Shown here: piece after piece, positions 22,911 to 33,087 of the stretch
Position numbering within the stretch: position 1 is the stretch's first letter
How the letters are laid out: each line of letters starts with the position of its first letter
Assembly: GCA_030562195.1 (NCBI GenBank)
Contig: CM060203.1
Span: 572,208-636,207, forward strand
Length of the DNA: 64,000 nt
Source of the DNA: Nipponacmea schrenckii
Lineage: Eukaryota; Mollusca; Gastropoda; Lottiidae
Direction of reading: 5' to 3'
Position numbers and translations under genes: made by a program
Notes under the pieces: model-generated
Databases searched by the model: none
What the model saw: only the letters and a program-made list of their open reading frames with translations
Told to the model about the DNA's origin: nothing

Positions 22911-24890
22911 AGATAGATGGAAGAAAGTTAATGTGAAAAAAATAAATGAAAGAGGTGGAGAAGCATTGATGAAAAACAAATCAATGATGGTGAAGAAGGG
23001 TTGATGAAAAACAGAAGGAGACGAAGAAAGATAGATGGGAGGTGAAGAAAGATAGATGGAATACATATGGAGGTAAAGAAAGATAGATGAAAGATAGAGG
23101 GAGGTGAATAAAGATAGATGGAAGATAGAAGGAGGTGAAGAAAGATAGATGAAAGATAGAGGGAGATGAATAAAGACATATGAAAGACAGAAGGAGGTAA
23201 AGAAGGATAGATGAAAGATAGAGGGAGGTGAATAAAGATAGATGAAAGATAGAGGGAGGTAAAGAAAGATAGATGAAAGATAGAGGGAGGTGAATAAAGA
23301 CATATGAAAGACAGAAGGAGGTGAAGAAGGATAGATGAAAGATAGAGGGAGGTAAAGAAAGATAGATGAAAGATAGAGGGAGGTGAATAAAGACATATGA
23401 AAGACAGAAGGAGGTGAAGAAGGATAGATGAAAGATAGAGGGAGGTAAAGAAAGATAGATGAAAGATAGAGGGAGGTGAATAAAGACATATGAAAGACAT
23501 ACCGAGGTAAAGAAAGATAGATGAAAGATAGAGGGAGGTAAAGACAGATAGATGAAAGATAGAGGGAGGTAAAGACAGATAGAAGAAAGATAGATGAAAG
23601 ATAGAAGGAGGTAAAGAAAGATAGATGAAAGATAGAGGGAGGTAAAGAAAGATAGATGAAAGACATACCGAGGTAAAGAAGGATAGATGAAAGATAGAAG
23701 GAGTTGAAGAAAGATAGATGAAAGATAGAGGGAGGTAAAGAAAGATAGATGAAAGATAGAGGGAGTTGAAGAAAGATAGATGAAAGACATACCGAGGTAA
23801 AGAAGGATAGATGAAAGACATACCGAGGTAAAGAAGGATAGATGAAAGATAGAAGGAGTTGAAGAAAGATAGATGAAAGACATACCGAGGTAAAGAAAGA
23901 TAGATGAAAGACATACCGAGGTAAAGAAGGATAGATGAAAGATAGAAGGAGTTGAAGAAAGATAGATGAAAGATAGAGGGAGGTAAAGACAGATAGATGA
24001 AAGACAGAGGGAGTTGAAGAAAGATAGATGAAAGATAGAGGGAGGTAAAGAAAGATAGATGAAAGATAGAGGGAGGTAAAGAAAGATAGATGAAAGACAT
24101 ACCGAGGTAAAGAAGGATAGATGAAAGATAGAAGGAGTTGAAGAAAGATAGATGAAAGATAGAGGGAGGTAAAGACAGATAGATGAAAGACAGAGGGAGT
24201 TGAAGAAAGATAGATGAAAGATAGAGGGAGGTAAAGAAAGATAGATGAAAGATAGAGGGAGGTAAAGAAGGATAGATGAAAGATAGAGGGAGGTGAAGAA
24301 AGATAGATGGAAGACATACGGAGGTAAAGAAAGATATATGAGGAGATGAGGAGAGTCAATGTAAGGCAGATTGGTATGAAGACGAATAAATGAAAGAGAT
24401 AAAGGTGAAGAAGGATAGATAAAAGACATATGGAAATGAAAAAGCATAGCTGAAAGGCAGATGGAGCTGAAGAATAAAAATTGAAAGTCACTTGGAGGAG
24501 AAAAACGGGTGACTGTGAAGGATAGATGAAAAATATGTGAATGTGAAGGATAGATAATAAGCAGGTGAATGTGAAGGATGGATAAAAAAAAAACAGATGA
24601 ATGTGAAGGATAGATGAAAAGCAGATGACTGTGAGGGATGGGTGAAAAGCAGGTGACTGTGAGGGATAGATAAAAAGCAGGTGACTGTGAAGGATAGATG
24701 AAAAGCAAGTGACTGTGAAGGATAGATGAAAAGCAAGTGACTGTGAGGGTAGATGGAAAGCAGGTGAATGTGAAGGATAGATGAAAAGCAGGTGAATGTG
24801 AAGGATAAACAAGTAAAGATGAAGACAGATTTTGGTCAAGAAGAATAGATGAAAGATAGACGAGGTGAAGAAGGATAGATAAAAGACAGA
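22911..24890. repeat. 31-bp GA-rich (polypurine) minisatellite
   Basis: About 1.98 kb of strongly strand-asymmetric sequence: the plus strand is purine-rich (GATAGATGAAAGATAGAGGG then AGGTAAAGAAA). The core 31-bp unit is clearest at 23030-24340. A related ~28-bp unit (GAAGGATAGATGAAAAGCA) follows at 24480-24800. Variants (GACATACCGAGG, GAAGGAGTTGAAG, AGACAGAGGGAG) recur in fixed order, giving higher-order structure. The unit lacks stops in all three minus frames, which produces very long false reading frames rich in Ser, Leu, Phe, Ile and Tyr. Confidence 0.97.
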
Positions 24891-25023
24891 TTGATGAATG
24901 ATTATACTCTTGGTACTGTAATCATGTAATTTACTATTGAAGGAAAACTTGTATCAAAGTGTGACACAGAAGCTAAAACAATGAGAGAAGAATTGATCCA
25001 CTTAAATATTTAAAGATACTTGC

Positions 25024-25357
25024 CTTCGGCTACAACAACCTGTCCATCCTCACACTCTGTGTATTTGTAACATTTTACATCATATCCTCGAATCCAGAAC
25101 TCATATTCACCATCTGGACATTGACAGACTGTATTATTGAATCTAGTACACTCAGTAACGGTTACCATATATGAAGCACAAGGTCGACAATCAATACAGC
25201 TCCTAAAATTATTCCACTTGTCCATGTATGTATCATAAGGACAGTACTGACATCTTGAAGTGCCATTGTCAGTTTCACATTCCTGTTGTAGATGCTGTCC
25301 CAAATCACATAATTGACAGTAGAAGCCATTATCTGCCAGATACAGTGTTGTGTTGCC
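25024..25357 (-). CDS. TNF-receptor-superfamily-like extracellular exon
   Basis: A 334-bp exon on the minus strand, acceptor TTTATTTTCAG, open throughout, with 17 cysteines arranged as repeated C-x2-C...C...C-x2-C...C-x2-C-x2-C...C...C-x-C...C...C. GTSRCQYC, TYMDKWN, SCIDCRPC and NTVCQCPDGEYE are typical of TNF-receptor Cys-rich domains (two to three modules). It should be the ligand-binding ectodomain of a type I membrane receptor. It ends at GAAG|GCAAGT (intron from 25023), an apparent GC-AG donor, phase 1, which fits the next exon. If not spliced there, the frame stops after KYL. The signal-peptide exon upstream was not identified. Confidence 0.82.
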
Positions 25358-27313
25358 CTGAAAATAAATTGTGAGATATGGTATATATGTATATATATAT
25401 TGAGGTGGAGTTGATCTTCATTTCCGAGAACCAAAACTAAGCACAGGTACGTGTGGCAGGATAGTCTACAATAGGTGCCAATATTTTTCTCTTAACCATT
25501 CGATGAACTCAAAGGCACTATCATCTACTATCATGTCCACAAGTACCTCGTAATAGAAGTCGTAGTTTTAATTAACGCTGAAAGGTACCCCCTTATACTA
25601 TTATTGAAACTGAAAACTGAAAACTTTGGAAACTACCTCTTCTGCCTTCTCGCCATTTACTATAATGAATGATATCCAAAGAAATTTGAAGAGAAAAACG
25701 TGGTTGGACGCCATTCTATTCAACCGGAAGTCACCTTTCCTTAAAGATGCGTCATCTGATATGAAAGCCAATATGAGTAATAGAAAAAAAACTCTAAAAC
25801 AAAGACTACATTATAATGAAAGAAAAATATATTACAATACCTTGTTAAAATGTATTATTCCAGTATTTATTTAAAGTTTAAAACAAAAATGGTGCCGAAT
25901 TATATATACACCCCTTATAATGTTATTACAAAGACACAATGTTATATATGTATATATTAACGCATATCTCGGTAGTAATTTAATACAATATATAATGAAT
26001 TAAATATGAAGTGTTCGGATATCGCCAAGGACTACACGGTAAACAAAATGAATTAGGTTATGCATAGCGCAATGAAAAAAGAAATATACTTTAAGTTTTT
26101 TAATCAATGTATTTTAGTATTTGAAGTTCCGATTCTTTAATTCTGCCTATCTATAGTATAGTCAATAACTATAATGTAAAGACACAGCACATAACTCTCG
26201 TTCTATCCATCTAACCTTTAGAAAGCAAAATTTTTCAGGTCATTTTGGTATAAATTTAAAATCCGGAGAGACTGCCTATTGCCTCAAAATACTGCACACA
26301 TTCATTCAGCACAGGTATATAATCACACCTTTATTTAGGCATACTTATTCGGCATAATGTCATCTACAATTGTTCACAATCTTTTCTGGGTGCTCTAGAA
26401 TAGGGCATCATGTCAATTCAGCAAACCTGAGCAGTGTATGTACATACTAGTAAATGATAATAATCAAGAGCAGCCAAGATGAAAGAAAGAAAAAGGTAGT
26501 CAGCCTGCTCATATGATAGAAAAAAACTTGAAAAAAACAAATAGCACAAGTTCTTCCTTCATTGTGTGAACAAAATGATCGTTTTCTTGACCCTTTTCTA
26601 TATTTTCTTGGGCCTCTGAGGGGAACTCGCCAGTGGTCACTGGCGACGTCAACATAGAAACAAGTGGAAAATTTATTACTGGACTGAGTATTGTATCATA
26701 TTCCAAGAAAGTTTAATGAAGGTTAGCGCCTGTACAGATGAAGCGCAGTATTCCTGTGAGCTGTTACAGTCAAATGTTTGAAATGCTTTATAAACATTTG
26801 GATTATCATAATTAGATTTATAGCCCTTTCAAGTTTGACTTGAGTAATTTGTGTCTAAATTGTAAACCTCCCGTTAGACAACAACAGTGTGAAATTCGGT
26901 GGGTTCGTTTTGCCGCACTGCCGACGGTAGTGTGGAGCCAATCAATTCCAGCCTCTGTCTTATCCACCTGGATATTCTGGGACTTATCTTTGGGAAACCA
27001 GTGGAGGTTGAGCCACTGCCGAATTATATGGCACATCTAATATGAGAATTTTGAATTTTTGCTCACTTGATAACTCTGAGTTACTGTTTAAAAGATTCAA
27101 ACTATCAGTTGCCATTTTTTCCAGTACATGGATGACGTTAGAGGCACGCGGTAGAGGGACATAACTCTTGTCAGTTATAAGCAATAATATTTCTTGAACT
27201 TTTTTTGTTCAAAAGATTTATATATTTGTGTCATCATTTGTCCTTGGTATTTCTTTTTTTTTCATTCCAGCTATATTACAGTTTCGATTTTCCTTACAGG
27301 TCCAAATTATAAA
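25358..27313. other. Intergenic or intronic; no convincing gene
   Basis: It should contain upstream exons of the TNF-receptor-like gene (minus strand), but no signal-peptide exon was identified. Two minus-strand open stretches, 26509-26706 and 26984-27184, have protein-like composition (the latter contains LEKMATDSLNLLNSNSEL and ...VAQPPLVSQR) but lack good splice sites and are broken downstream. They may be decayed coding or transposon fragments. Not called as genes. Confidence 0.45.
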
Positions 27314-27358
27314 TAAAACACTTTCTAAAAGTACATTAAATAATCTCATGTAATCAGC
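27314..27358 (+). mobile_element. SINE 3'-tail fragment
   Basis: ACACTTTCTAAAAGTACATTAAATAATCTC closely matches the 3' end of the complete SINE at 27446-27660 (ACTTTCTAAATGACATTAAA). It is a truncated copy directly upstream. Confidence 0.6.
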
Positions 27359-27445
27359 CTTTGGAGCTGTGTCGTTACCGATTATCAGAGGGGTAATGGA
27401 TGTTCGCAGTAAAGTCTACCGGTTCGCGGCCTTCCATTTTTGTGG

Positions 27446-27660
27446 ATGCCCCATTGGCCGAGTGGTCTAGACGGTTGACATGTATTGCTGGCGATTAGGT
27501 GCCTGACTCTGAGATCGCTGGTTCGAAACCCGTTCGGGTCTCAGCCAATTTTCAGCACGAGAATCTGTGCTATACCAAGAAAGTGTTATCCCAATAACGA
27601 AAATATTGTTGCAACACCACTTTCTAAATGACATTAAATCATCTCAAATGTCAATATTGA
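27446..27660 (+). mobile_element. tRNA-derived SINE (Leu/Ser-like head)
   Basis: The head carries an A box (TGGCCGAGTGG at about 27455) and a perfect B box (GGTTCGAAACC near 27521), the internal RNA polymerase III promoter. The head has the long variable-arm look of a tRNA-Leu or tRNA-Ser but no proper acceptor-stem pairing, followed by a non-tRNA body and the CTTTCTAAATGACATTAAAT tail. It is better called a SINE than a functional tRNA. Confidence 0.75.
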
Positions 27661-28295
27661 TTAACAAATGAAGGAATATGAATTAAGCATAATGGACTAA
27701 GGATTAAGACGTCTTGATATTGGGCTGTTCGGTCTTCCATAGGACGAAGGCAACTATGGAAGTTCATATCACAGAAAGAATATGTGGTGAAGCACAAAAT
27801 GTCAGACTGATTAAAGGGGTGTGACTGATAAAGAGACGATGGACAGAAGTCCCGAATGAATTAAATAAAATGTGCCCTAATTGTTTTTTTCATGGAGGGA
27901 CTGCGAACAATATGACGCGAAACGACATAGATGACATGACGTCGTAACGATCTTTTTGACGTTGTGACGATACTTCCTCACCATTCTAAACTTTAGATAG
28001 TTAGGCTACATAAAAAATATGTACACATTATATTTAAGTGGATTAGATGTCGCACAATAGTCCACATCAATATCTAAAATCACCAATAATTTCAATTACG
28101 CATATTTCGAAAGGTTCATACAAAGGTATTAAAGTACAAAAGGGCTAAATGTCGAAGTCAAGCAAGTTGCAACTCAACTTTAGTTTTTAGTTACTGATTA
28201 ATCCACTCAGTCCATACATTAAAATAGATTAGTTCATTCATTCATAGAGGAAGAAAGACTTAAAAATACATAGAGGGAACTGGATCCTAGGCAAA

Positions 28296-28627
28296 ATCAC
28301 AATTACGGATTCAAATTGTAAAAAACAGAATTTCACTAATCACACTTTCAATTTTTCCTTTAAAGAGATTTCTTTCTCCACCATTTGACCAAAAAAAACG
28401 ACCTCTAATTCCCCGCAACTTGTCAGGCGTTCCATTGTGCCTAATATTATTGTGCCCAATAAGAATGCGCCTATAGGAATATGTTGTTCAGTGAGCTAAA
28501 CGCTTGTTCACTAGCCCAAGGTCCAGTGTTCGATCCCGGTGTAGCTGTTTGAGATGTCCACCAGTTTGAGATGTCCAATGTCTAGTCGTTTGGGTAGGAC
28601 AATGTGCACTACAGGTTGTGTGTGTTA
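28296..28627 (+). mobile_element. Composite repeat with tRNA-SINE head, 5' part (interrupted by a Harbinger element)
   Basis: 28296-28545 matches the reverse complement of 36493-36735. From about 28480 it holds an A-box-like AGTGAGCTAAACGC and a B box GTTCGATCCC (about 28532), a second tRNA-SINE family. It continues to GTGTGTGTTA, where the Harbinger-type element is inserted. The 3' part resumes at 29416. Confidence 0.75.
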
Positions 28628-29415
28628 AGCTGGGCTTACGTCGTCTTGCGACGCTCCTCGATTGTCGGCAACTGGCAGATCCAGTTAGATGCTGCAACTG
28701 TCGGCTGGTAGGCTGACAGTTACTGCCGACCTGAGATGGCTTACGACACAACTAGCCTCCTTGCGACTGTCGGCAACTGAGATTCAGCCAGATCCAGTGA
28801 GTCCTGCATGTTCTACTCTGGCCTACGAGTTCCAGGTAGTTGCCGACGATCGTAAGCGACCGCAGCGACCTGAGTCAAACCTACTCCGCAACGCAACTGA
28901 GTTGTAGATATTAGCCAATCAACGCGCGCTTATTTTAGTCCCTGCTTGGTGGCGTTAGTATCTCAAGTCAAGCAGAAGTCAAGATGGCTGATTTATGGTC
29001 TGACGAGCTCGAAATTAGATTAATTGAACTATGGCAGGAAAGACCTGCGTTATTTATGACTTCGAGTAGGGAATACTCAAATAAAAACACTAAAAACTAG
29101 GAACACGCCGAAATAGCAACAGAACTCAGGAAATGCGGTAAATAAAAAAAAGTTAAAAATGAACACACAAAACTTACAACGTGAAGTTTCATGGGCGCCG
29201 CCATGTTGTAATATATCACATGGCCGTCGAAAACTGAACGAGTCGTAGACAGTCGCAGCCGACATGAGCGCTCTTGCGATTAGCGAAAACCAGTTGCCGC
29301 TGTATCCGTCCAGATCAGTCGAGGAGCGTCGCAGCCGACCTTAGCACTCAGATTGTATCAGTTCCAGCTAGATGCCGACAATCGAGGAGCGTCGCAAGCC
29401 GACATAAGCCCAGCT
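28628..29415 (+). mobile_element. PIF/Harbinger-type DNA transposon remnant, 788 bp, TTA target duplication
   Basis: The terminal inverted repeats start AGCTGGGCTTA.GTCG and extend about 45 bp through TTGCGACGCTCCTCGATTGT at both ends. TTA flanks both sides (28625-28627 and 29416-29418), the 3-bp T-W-A duplication typical of Harbinger. The insertion splits a SINE whose unbroken body, at about 30335-30370, shows the empty-site order. Subterminal repeats of TCGGCAACTG and CGCAGCCGAC pack both arms. Inside is a MADF-type fragment (next entry). No DDE transposase remains, so it is non-autonomous. Confidence 0.88.
28984..29140 (+). pseudogene. Fragment of a Harbinger Myb/SANT-like (MADF) protein gene
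   Basis: ATG at 28984 opens MADLWSDELEIRLIELWQER, then a PALFMTSSREYSNKNTKN stretch, a TAG stop, and on in frame EHAEIATELRKCG. LIELWQERP.L.....Y.NK..K...  EIA.EL is the MADF/Myb-like DNA-binding signature of the accessory protein that Harbinger transposons encode beside their transposase. The in-frame stop and the absence of the rest make it a dead remnant. Confidence 0.7.
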
Positions 29416-29490
29416 TTAAAGATCCCTCGACAGCTCGCAAAATTTCCCTCAACAGTTCAGAAACTCCATTCATTTCATTTCATTTTAAAT
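29416..29490 (+). mobile_element. SINE 3' part resumed after the Harbinger insertion
   Basis: TTAAAGATCCCTCGACAG... to the CATTCATTTCATTTCATTTT tail matches the uninterrupted SINE body at 30335-30510 (AAGATACCTCGACAG, then AAACTCCATTCATTTCATTT). Confidence 0.75.
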
Positions 29491-30170
29491 GAATTTGTGA
29501 ATGACTATGACTGCAATTGACATTGTTACGAATGTCTCGATGAGCCGACCGACGGAATGAAAACAGTCTTCAATAATAATCGGTATAATGAAAAGCACGT
29601 GCATGTATTCATTGTTGTTGTAAGCTACCTTGATTTGTTATTGTCCTGTCGATATGTAGACATCGTTTTGCTCTGTGCAGGAATAAGCTTCTTTGTTTGG
29701 ACTATTATTTGTGTTTTATTTTGTGCCTAATTGTGCTCCAATGATGCTTCAACATAACTACCAGATGCGTTCCTAAAGGGATACTGTCGAGTAAAAAGTA
29801 AGTATATCAAACTCTTAAATAAATGTTTACAATTTTATTTCCAGAAAAAAAAAGTTAAACTAAATTAATATTTTTAAATTTTAAATCCTTCCATTGAAAG
29901 TTACTAAAGCTGTCGTATTGTGGCGATACACTAGTCCAGAAACCGGTATTGTTGATCTATTGTTTAGTTCTTTGTTTTGTCCATTTGTGTGTAGGCCTAG
30001 GTTGTATAAAGATAAAACGCGAACATTATATTAGCTAGGTCCATTATAAAAATATAATTAAAACTCTAGGAATTTATTTTGCTTGAAATCGATCGTAATA
30101 CGCCTACACTTATAATGGCAGCCATTGTCTGGGAGGTTGACAAGAGATATCTGTAAATGAAAGATTTTAC
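29491..30170. other. No gene recognised
   Basis: AT-rich unique-looking sequence without supported exons or tandem repeats. Confidence 0.5.
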
Positions 30171-30174
30171 TGAT

Positions 30175-30510
30175 AAATTAAAGTTCATCCTAGGGTGACA
30201 CTTACAAAAACTTTCATCAAAATCCATAAACCAGCTCTCTATAGTGTCCACACTTAACGAAACATGTTTCCAAGAAAAAGTGCAATAACTCATACAAATA
30301 TTTGGATGAGACAATAAACCGAGGATCCATGTGCTACAGGTTGTGTGCGTGTAAGATACCTCGACAGTTCTAAAACGCAAAGAGGAGTATGCCTCTATCC
30401 TGGGAAAATTTCCTTTATTGCACAATGCATGGTGTTGGCCGCCTTAACCCATAAGCTGCAAAAGAGAAGGACGTAAAACTCCATTCATTTCATTTCGTGC
30501 CGCTTAACTC
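30175..30510 (+). mobile_element. Diverged 157-bp unit followed by SINE 3' body
   Basis: 30180-30300 matches the 157-bp unit of the 20.4-22.7 kb element (TTTCATCAAAATCCAT, GTGTCCACACTTAACG, GTGCAATAACTCATAC). 30325-30510 is the SINE body with CTACAGGTTGTGTG, CCTCGACAGTTC and the AAAACTCCATTCATTTCATT tail. The open frame on the opposite strand here is accidental. Confidence 0.65.
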
Positions 30511-31059
30511 TAAAGGACGATAAATAATTTGGTTATAGTTAAGGTGACAATGGCGCCACAATATGGCACTAAGCAAATCACGTACGATGACAATGACGCC
30601 AACTAACTGTTTTAATCCCAATTCTTTTAAATCACATGTTTTACAGGGGTCGGTGAATAAAATGTTAAATAAAAAAAAGAAGAAGAAAAGGCATCATAAT
30701 TGTCTATGCTCTTAAAGCATATTTTGTGCTGTTAAAGGATTAAATACATTGCGACTCGGACTATTAGTTTCTTCAGACCAAAATAATGTCGAAATTACCC
30801 CCCTTTGACTACAAAGAAATCTATTGCGCCGCTCTGTATGGATTTCCTGAAACTTATGTCGGCATTATGTAATAAATTATATTCTATAACTTCAGAACAA
30901 ATTTTAAAACAAAGATTTGCATTTTGACATATTATTGTCACTTGCGAATTAACACGGTCTATATGATATCTGTCAAATTTCTATTATCAAAATACCCTAA
31001 AAATAACCTTAAAGTGAACTGAGTAAACGTTCAAGAAGATATAACAACGTCTGTATATT
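30511..31059. other. No gene recognised
   Basis: No supported exon. The sequence is unique-looking apart from short A-rich runs. Confidence 0.5.
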
Positions 31060-31067
31060 AAATAGAC

Positions 31068-31357
31068 CAGGGGCGCGGGAACAAATTTTAAAAAACTGTT
31101 ATCATTCATATACCTTTATTTAAAAATTAATCGAATTTTGGGAGATAACTCAAAAGAATTAAGACAAAAATTATTATTTATTCAAATAATTTGATTGTGA
31201 TAGAGAATCTTATATTATTTACCAGCTTCGAAGGTTAAAATATGGCCTTATGAGACAATTACATATTTAGGCTACCCGGTACATGTAATTATTTTATTTC
31301 ATTTTTTTGGGGGGGGGGGCATTTGCCCCCCCTGCCCCCCCTGTTCCCGCGCCTATG
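31068..31357. mobile_element. hAT-type MITE, 290 bp, with 8-bp target duplication AAATAGAC
   Basis: The ends are CAGGGGCGCGGGAACA (left) and its near reverse complement TGTTCCCGCGCCTATG (right), flanked by perfect AAATAGAC at 31060-31067 and 31358-31365. CA-x-x-GGCG termini with an 8-bp duplication are the hallmark of hAT elements. The right part has long G and C runs (GGGGGGGGGG...CCCCCC), which could fold. No coding capacity. Confidence 0.92.
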
Positions 31358-31454
31358 AAATAGACCAACGTCACTTCTACAATTTAGATCCATCAAAATT
31401 TCATTTCAAAATAAATCTGCACCTTCTGCATAAATCTGCATTTCGGGAAATATC

Positions 31455-31540
31455 AATGCCAAGAGGTTTGGCCAAGAACCAGCTGGTAGAAAGGATCCCT
31501 GTCACGGCGGACTTGTGAACCAAAGTTGTTATCCTAGTTG
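31455..31540 (-). repeat. Copy of the 'CCTTGGTCAAACCTCTTGG' dispersed repeat
   Basis: Reverse-complement relative of 11815-12010 and 59425-59490 (AAGAGGTTTGGCCAAGAACC, CAGCTGGTAGAAAGGATCCC, CACGGCGG). It is followed by a short TTTC microsatellite at 31543-31572. Confidence 0.7.
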
Positions 31541-31700
31541 TTTCTTTTCTCTTTCTTTCTTTCTTTCTTTCTGCTCTTCTAGGGTAATGATGAATAACAA
31601 TGTCATGTCGTGTGCAATAAGGTAAATTTTGCCATGCAGTGGAATTAGCCTACTTTTGTTCGATTTAATACGTATACCCTCTAGCACATGGGGACACAGT

Positions 31701-32057
31701 ATGGAAGACCATGACTATCTAAATTCATCATTATGTCCGCTGTTTTCAATTATGTTTGATTTTTCTACATTTGATATGAAATTTCGACATTTGTAGACTT
31801 CAATGAACATTTGTTTATTAATATCGACATTTGTACTCCCAAATGGACATTTGTACCGCGAAATCAGTAACTTGTCGGATTTAACAAATGTTGAAAAACA
31901 AATCATGAAATACAAATCTAGAATAACAAATCTTCAAAAACATTTCTTCAAATGCAACTTCAGAAAATTAGTATACCATCATTATGACGTCAGGAGGCGC
32001 TGTAAGTCGTTTGACTTCCAGCCTCCTGAATATAAGTTTTAAAATCGAAAGTAGAAA
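31701..32057 (+). mobile_element. ~357-bp octamer-rich repeat, copy 1
   Basis: It starts ATGGAAGACCATGACTATCT and ends AATCGAAAGTAGAAA. Inside, the octamer ACATTTGT occurs four times in the first half and its reverse complement ACAAATGT (plus ACAAATCT/ACAAATCA variants) in the second half, so the element has a loose dyad built from one octamer. A copy of at least 85% apparent identity lies inverted at 34623-34979. It has a modest open frame, which I do not regard as coding. No family is recognised. Confidence 0.8.
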
Positions 32058-32841
32058 ACGCCTAAGTTCTTAGTGATAATGTCGGGGTAATCATCTAGTT
32101 ATTTCTAATATTATAATAATGATAAGCCTAATCCGATTCAATTTCCTCGATCAATAGTAATGGGAATATTGAGAAATACTTGGGTATTCAGTTTATTTTC
32201 TTGTCATTAAAATTGAGCGATTTGGGTACGAAGTGGCCAACAGGGTTCGAAACGGGGATCAATTATCCAATCACAGCGGGACTGTCTATTTGCCACTCGT
32301 GGTAATTTTAGCAAGGTCGCTATAGGCTTCATTGAAAGAATAAGTGGCACGTTTTTAATATACCACGTGATTTTTAAAAACGGACTTTTATGATGATTTC
32401 TATGTTTGAAGCTACTGTGTTGGTGAAATAAATGTATTCAAAGTGTAAAATATTAATGCAGATTCTGTGTTTGTTTCGCTAGAACTTCAGAAAAAAAGCA
32501 AGCGGTGAAATTTGTCAGCCATTTTCTAAACGATTCATGGTTATTTTTATCCTTCTCCTAAATGACCACGTGGCAAGGCCTGAATATCATAGAGTAATTC
32601 TATCAGTTCTCCTTTACGCTGAAATTATTATTATTAGCCAATCCCTTTTTTGTGCGATTACCAACTACTGTCGAGGGTCGAGATTATGTGACTCCCATGG
32701 AACATCTGCGAGGGTTCTCCTCTTTCCATAGAAAGATAAGAAAAAGGACTAATTTTGTGCATTTTGAAAGTTTGGTCGTATACTCGCGTCACCTTCGTTC
32801 GTTCATCCGTCCGTCGATTCTCCTACCATTGTCTGTTAACA
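32058..32841. other. No gene recognised
   Basis: No supported exons. At 32285-32300 there is one TTTGCCACTCGTGGTAA motif related to the palindrome at 34381-34441. Confidence 0.5.
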
Positions 32842-32849
32842 CTCTAGAA

Positions 32850-33079
32850 CAGGGGTTCCTAATTAATTTGTCATGTAGGTCAGATTAAAAAAGGATTTTG
32901 GTTTCAGGCCACTGAGTACAAGCCTTACATTTCCCCGTTTCTTTATTTAGATACTGTTTCCAAAAAAGCATGTTTAACACTTTGAAAAAATCGAAATCAA
33001 AACTTCTGTGGGCCGAATGGAATCTTTTCGATAGGGCCGGGTCGTATCTGGGCAGCAGGCCGAAGTTTGGGAACCCCTG
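32850..33079. mobile_element. hAT-type MITE, 230 bp, with 8-bp target duplication CTCTAGAA
   Basis: Terminal inverted repeats CAGGGGTTCCTAA and TTGGGAACCCCTG, flanked by perfect CTCTAGAA at 32842-32849 and 33080-33087. This end sequence is typical of Charlie-like hAT non-autonomous elements. No transposase remains, and the open frames inside are accidental. Confidence 0.93.
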
Positions 33080-33087
33080 CTCTAGAA

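Noticed and set aside
22881..24839. Minus-strand open frames of 390-652 codons rich in Ser, Leu, Phe, Ile and Tyr
   Set aside because: All three minus frames are open because the 31-bp unit contains no stop. The period is not a multiple of three, so the peptide changes frame each unit. No start context, splice sites or domain.
27446..27545. Functional tRNA-Leu or tRNA-Ser gene
   Set aside because: A and B boxes are good, but acceptor-stem pairing and a clean anticodon arm are missing, and a SINE body and tail follow.
30066..30425. 119-codon minus-strand frame
   Set aside because: It lies wholly inside a 157-bp-type repeat and SINE body.
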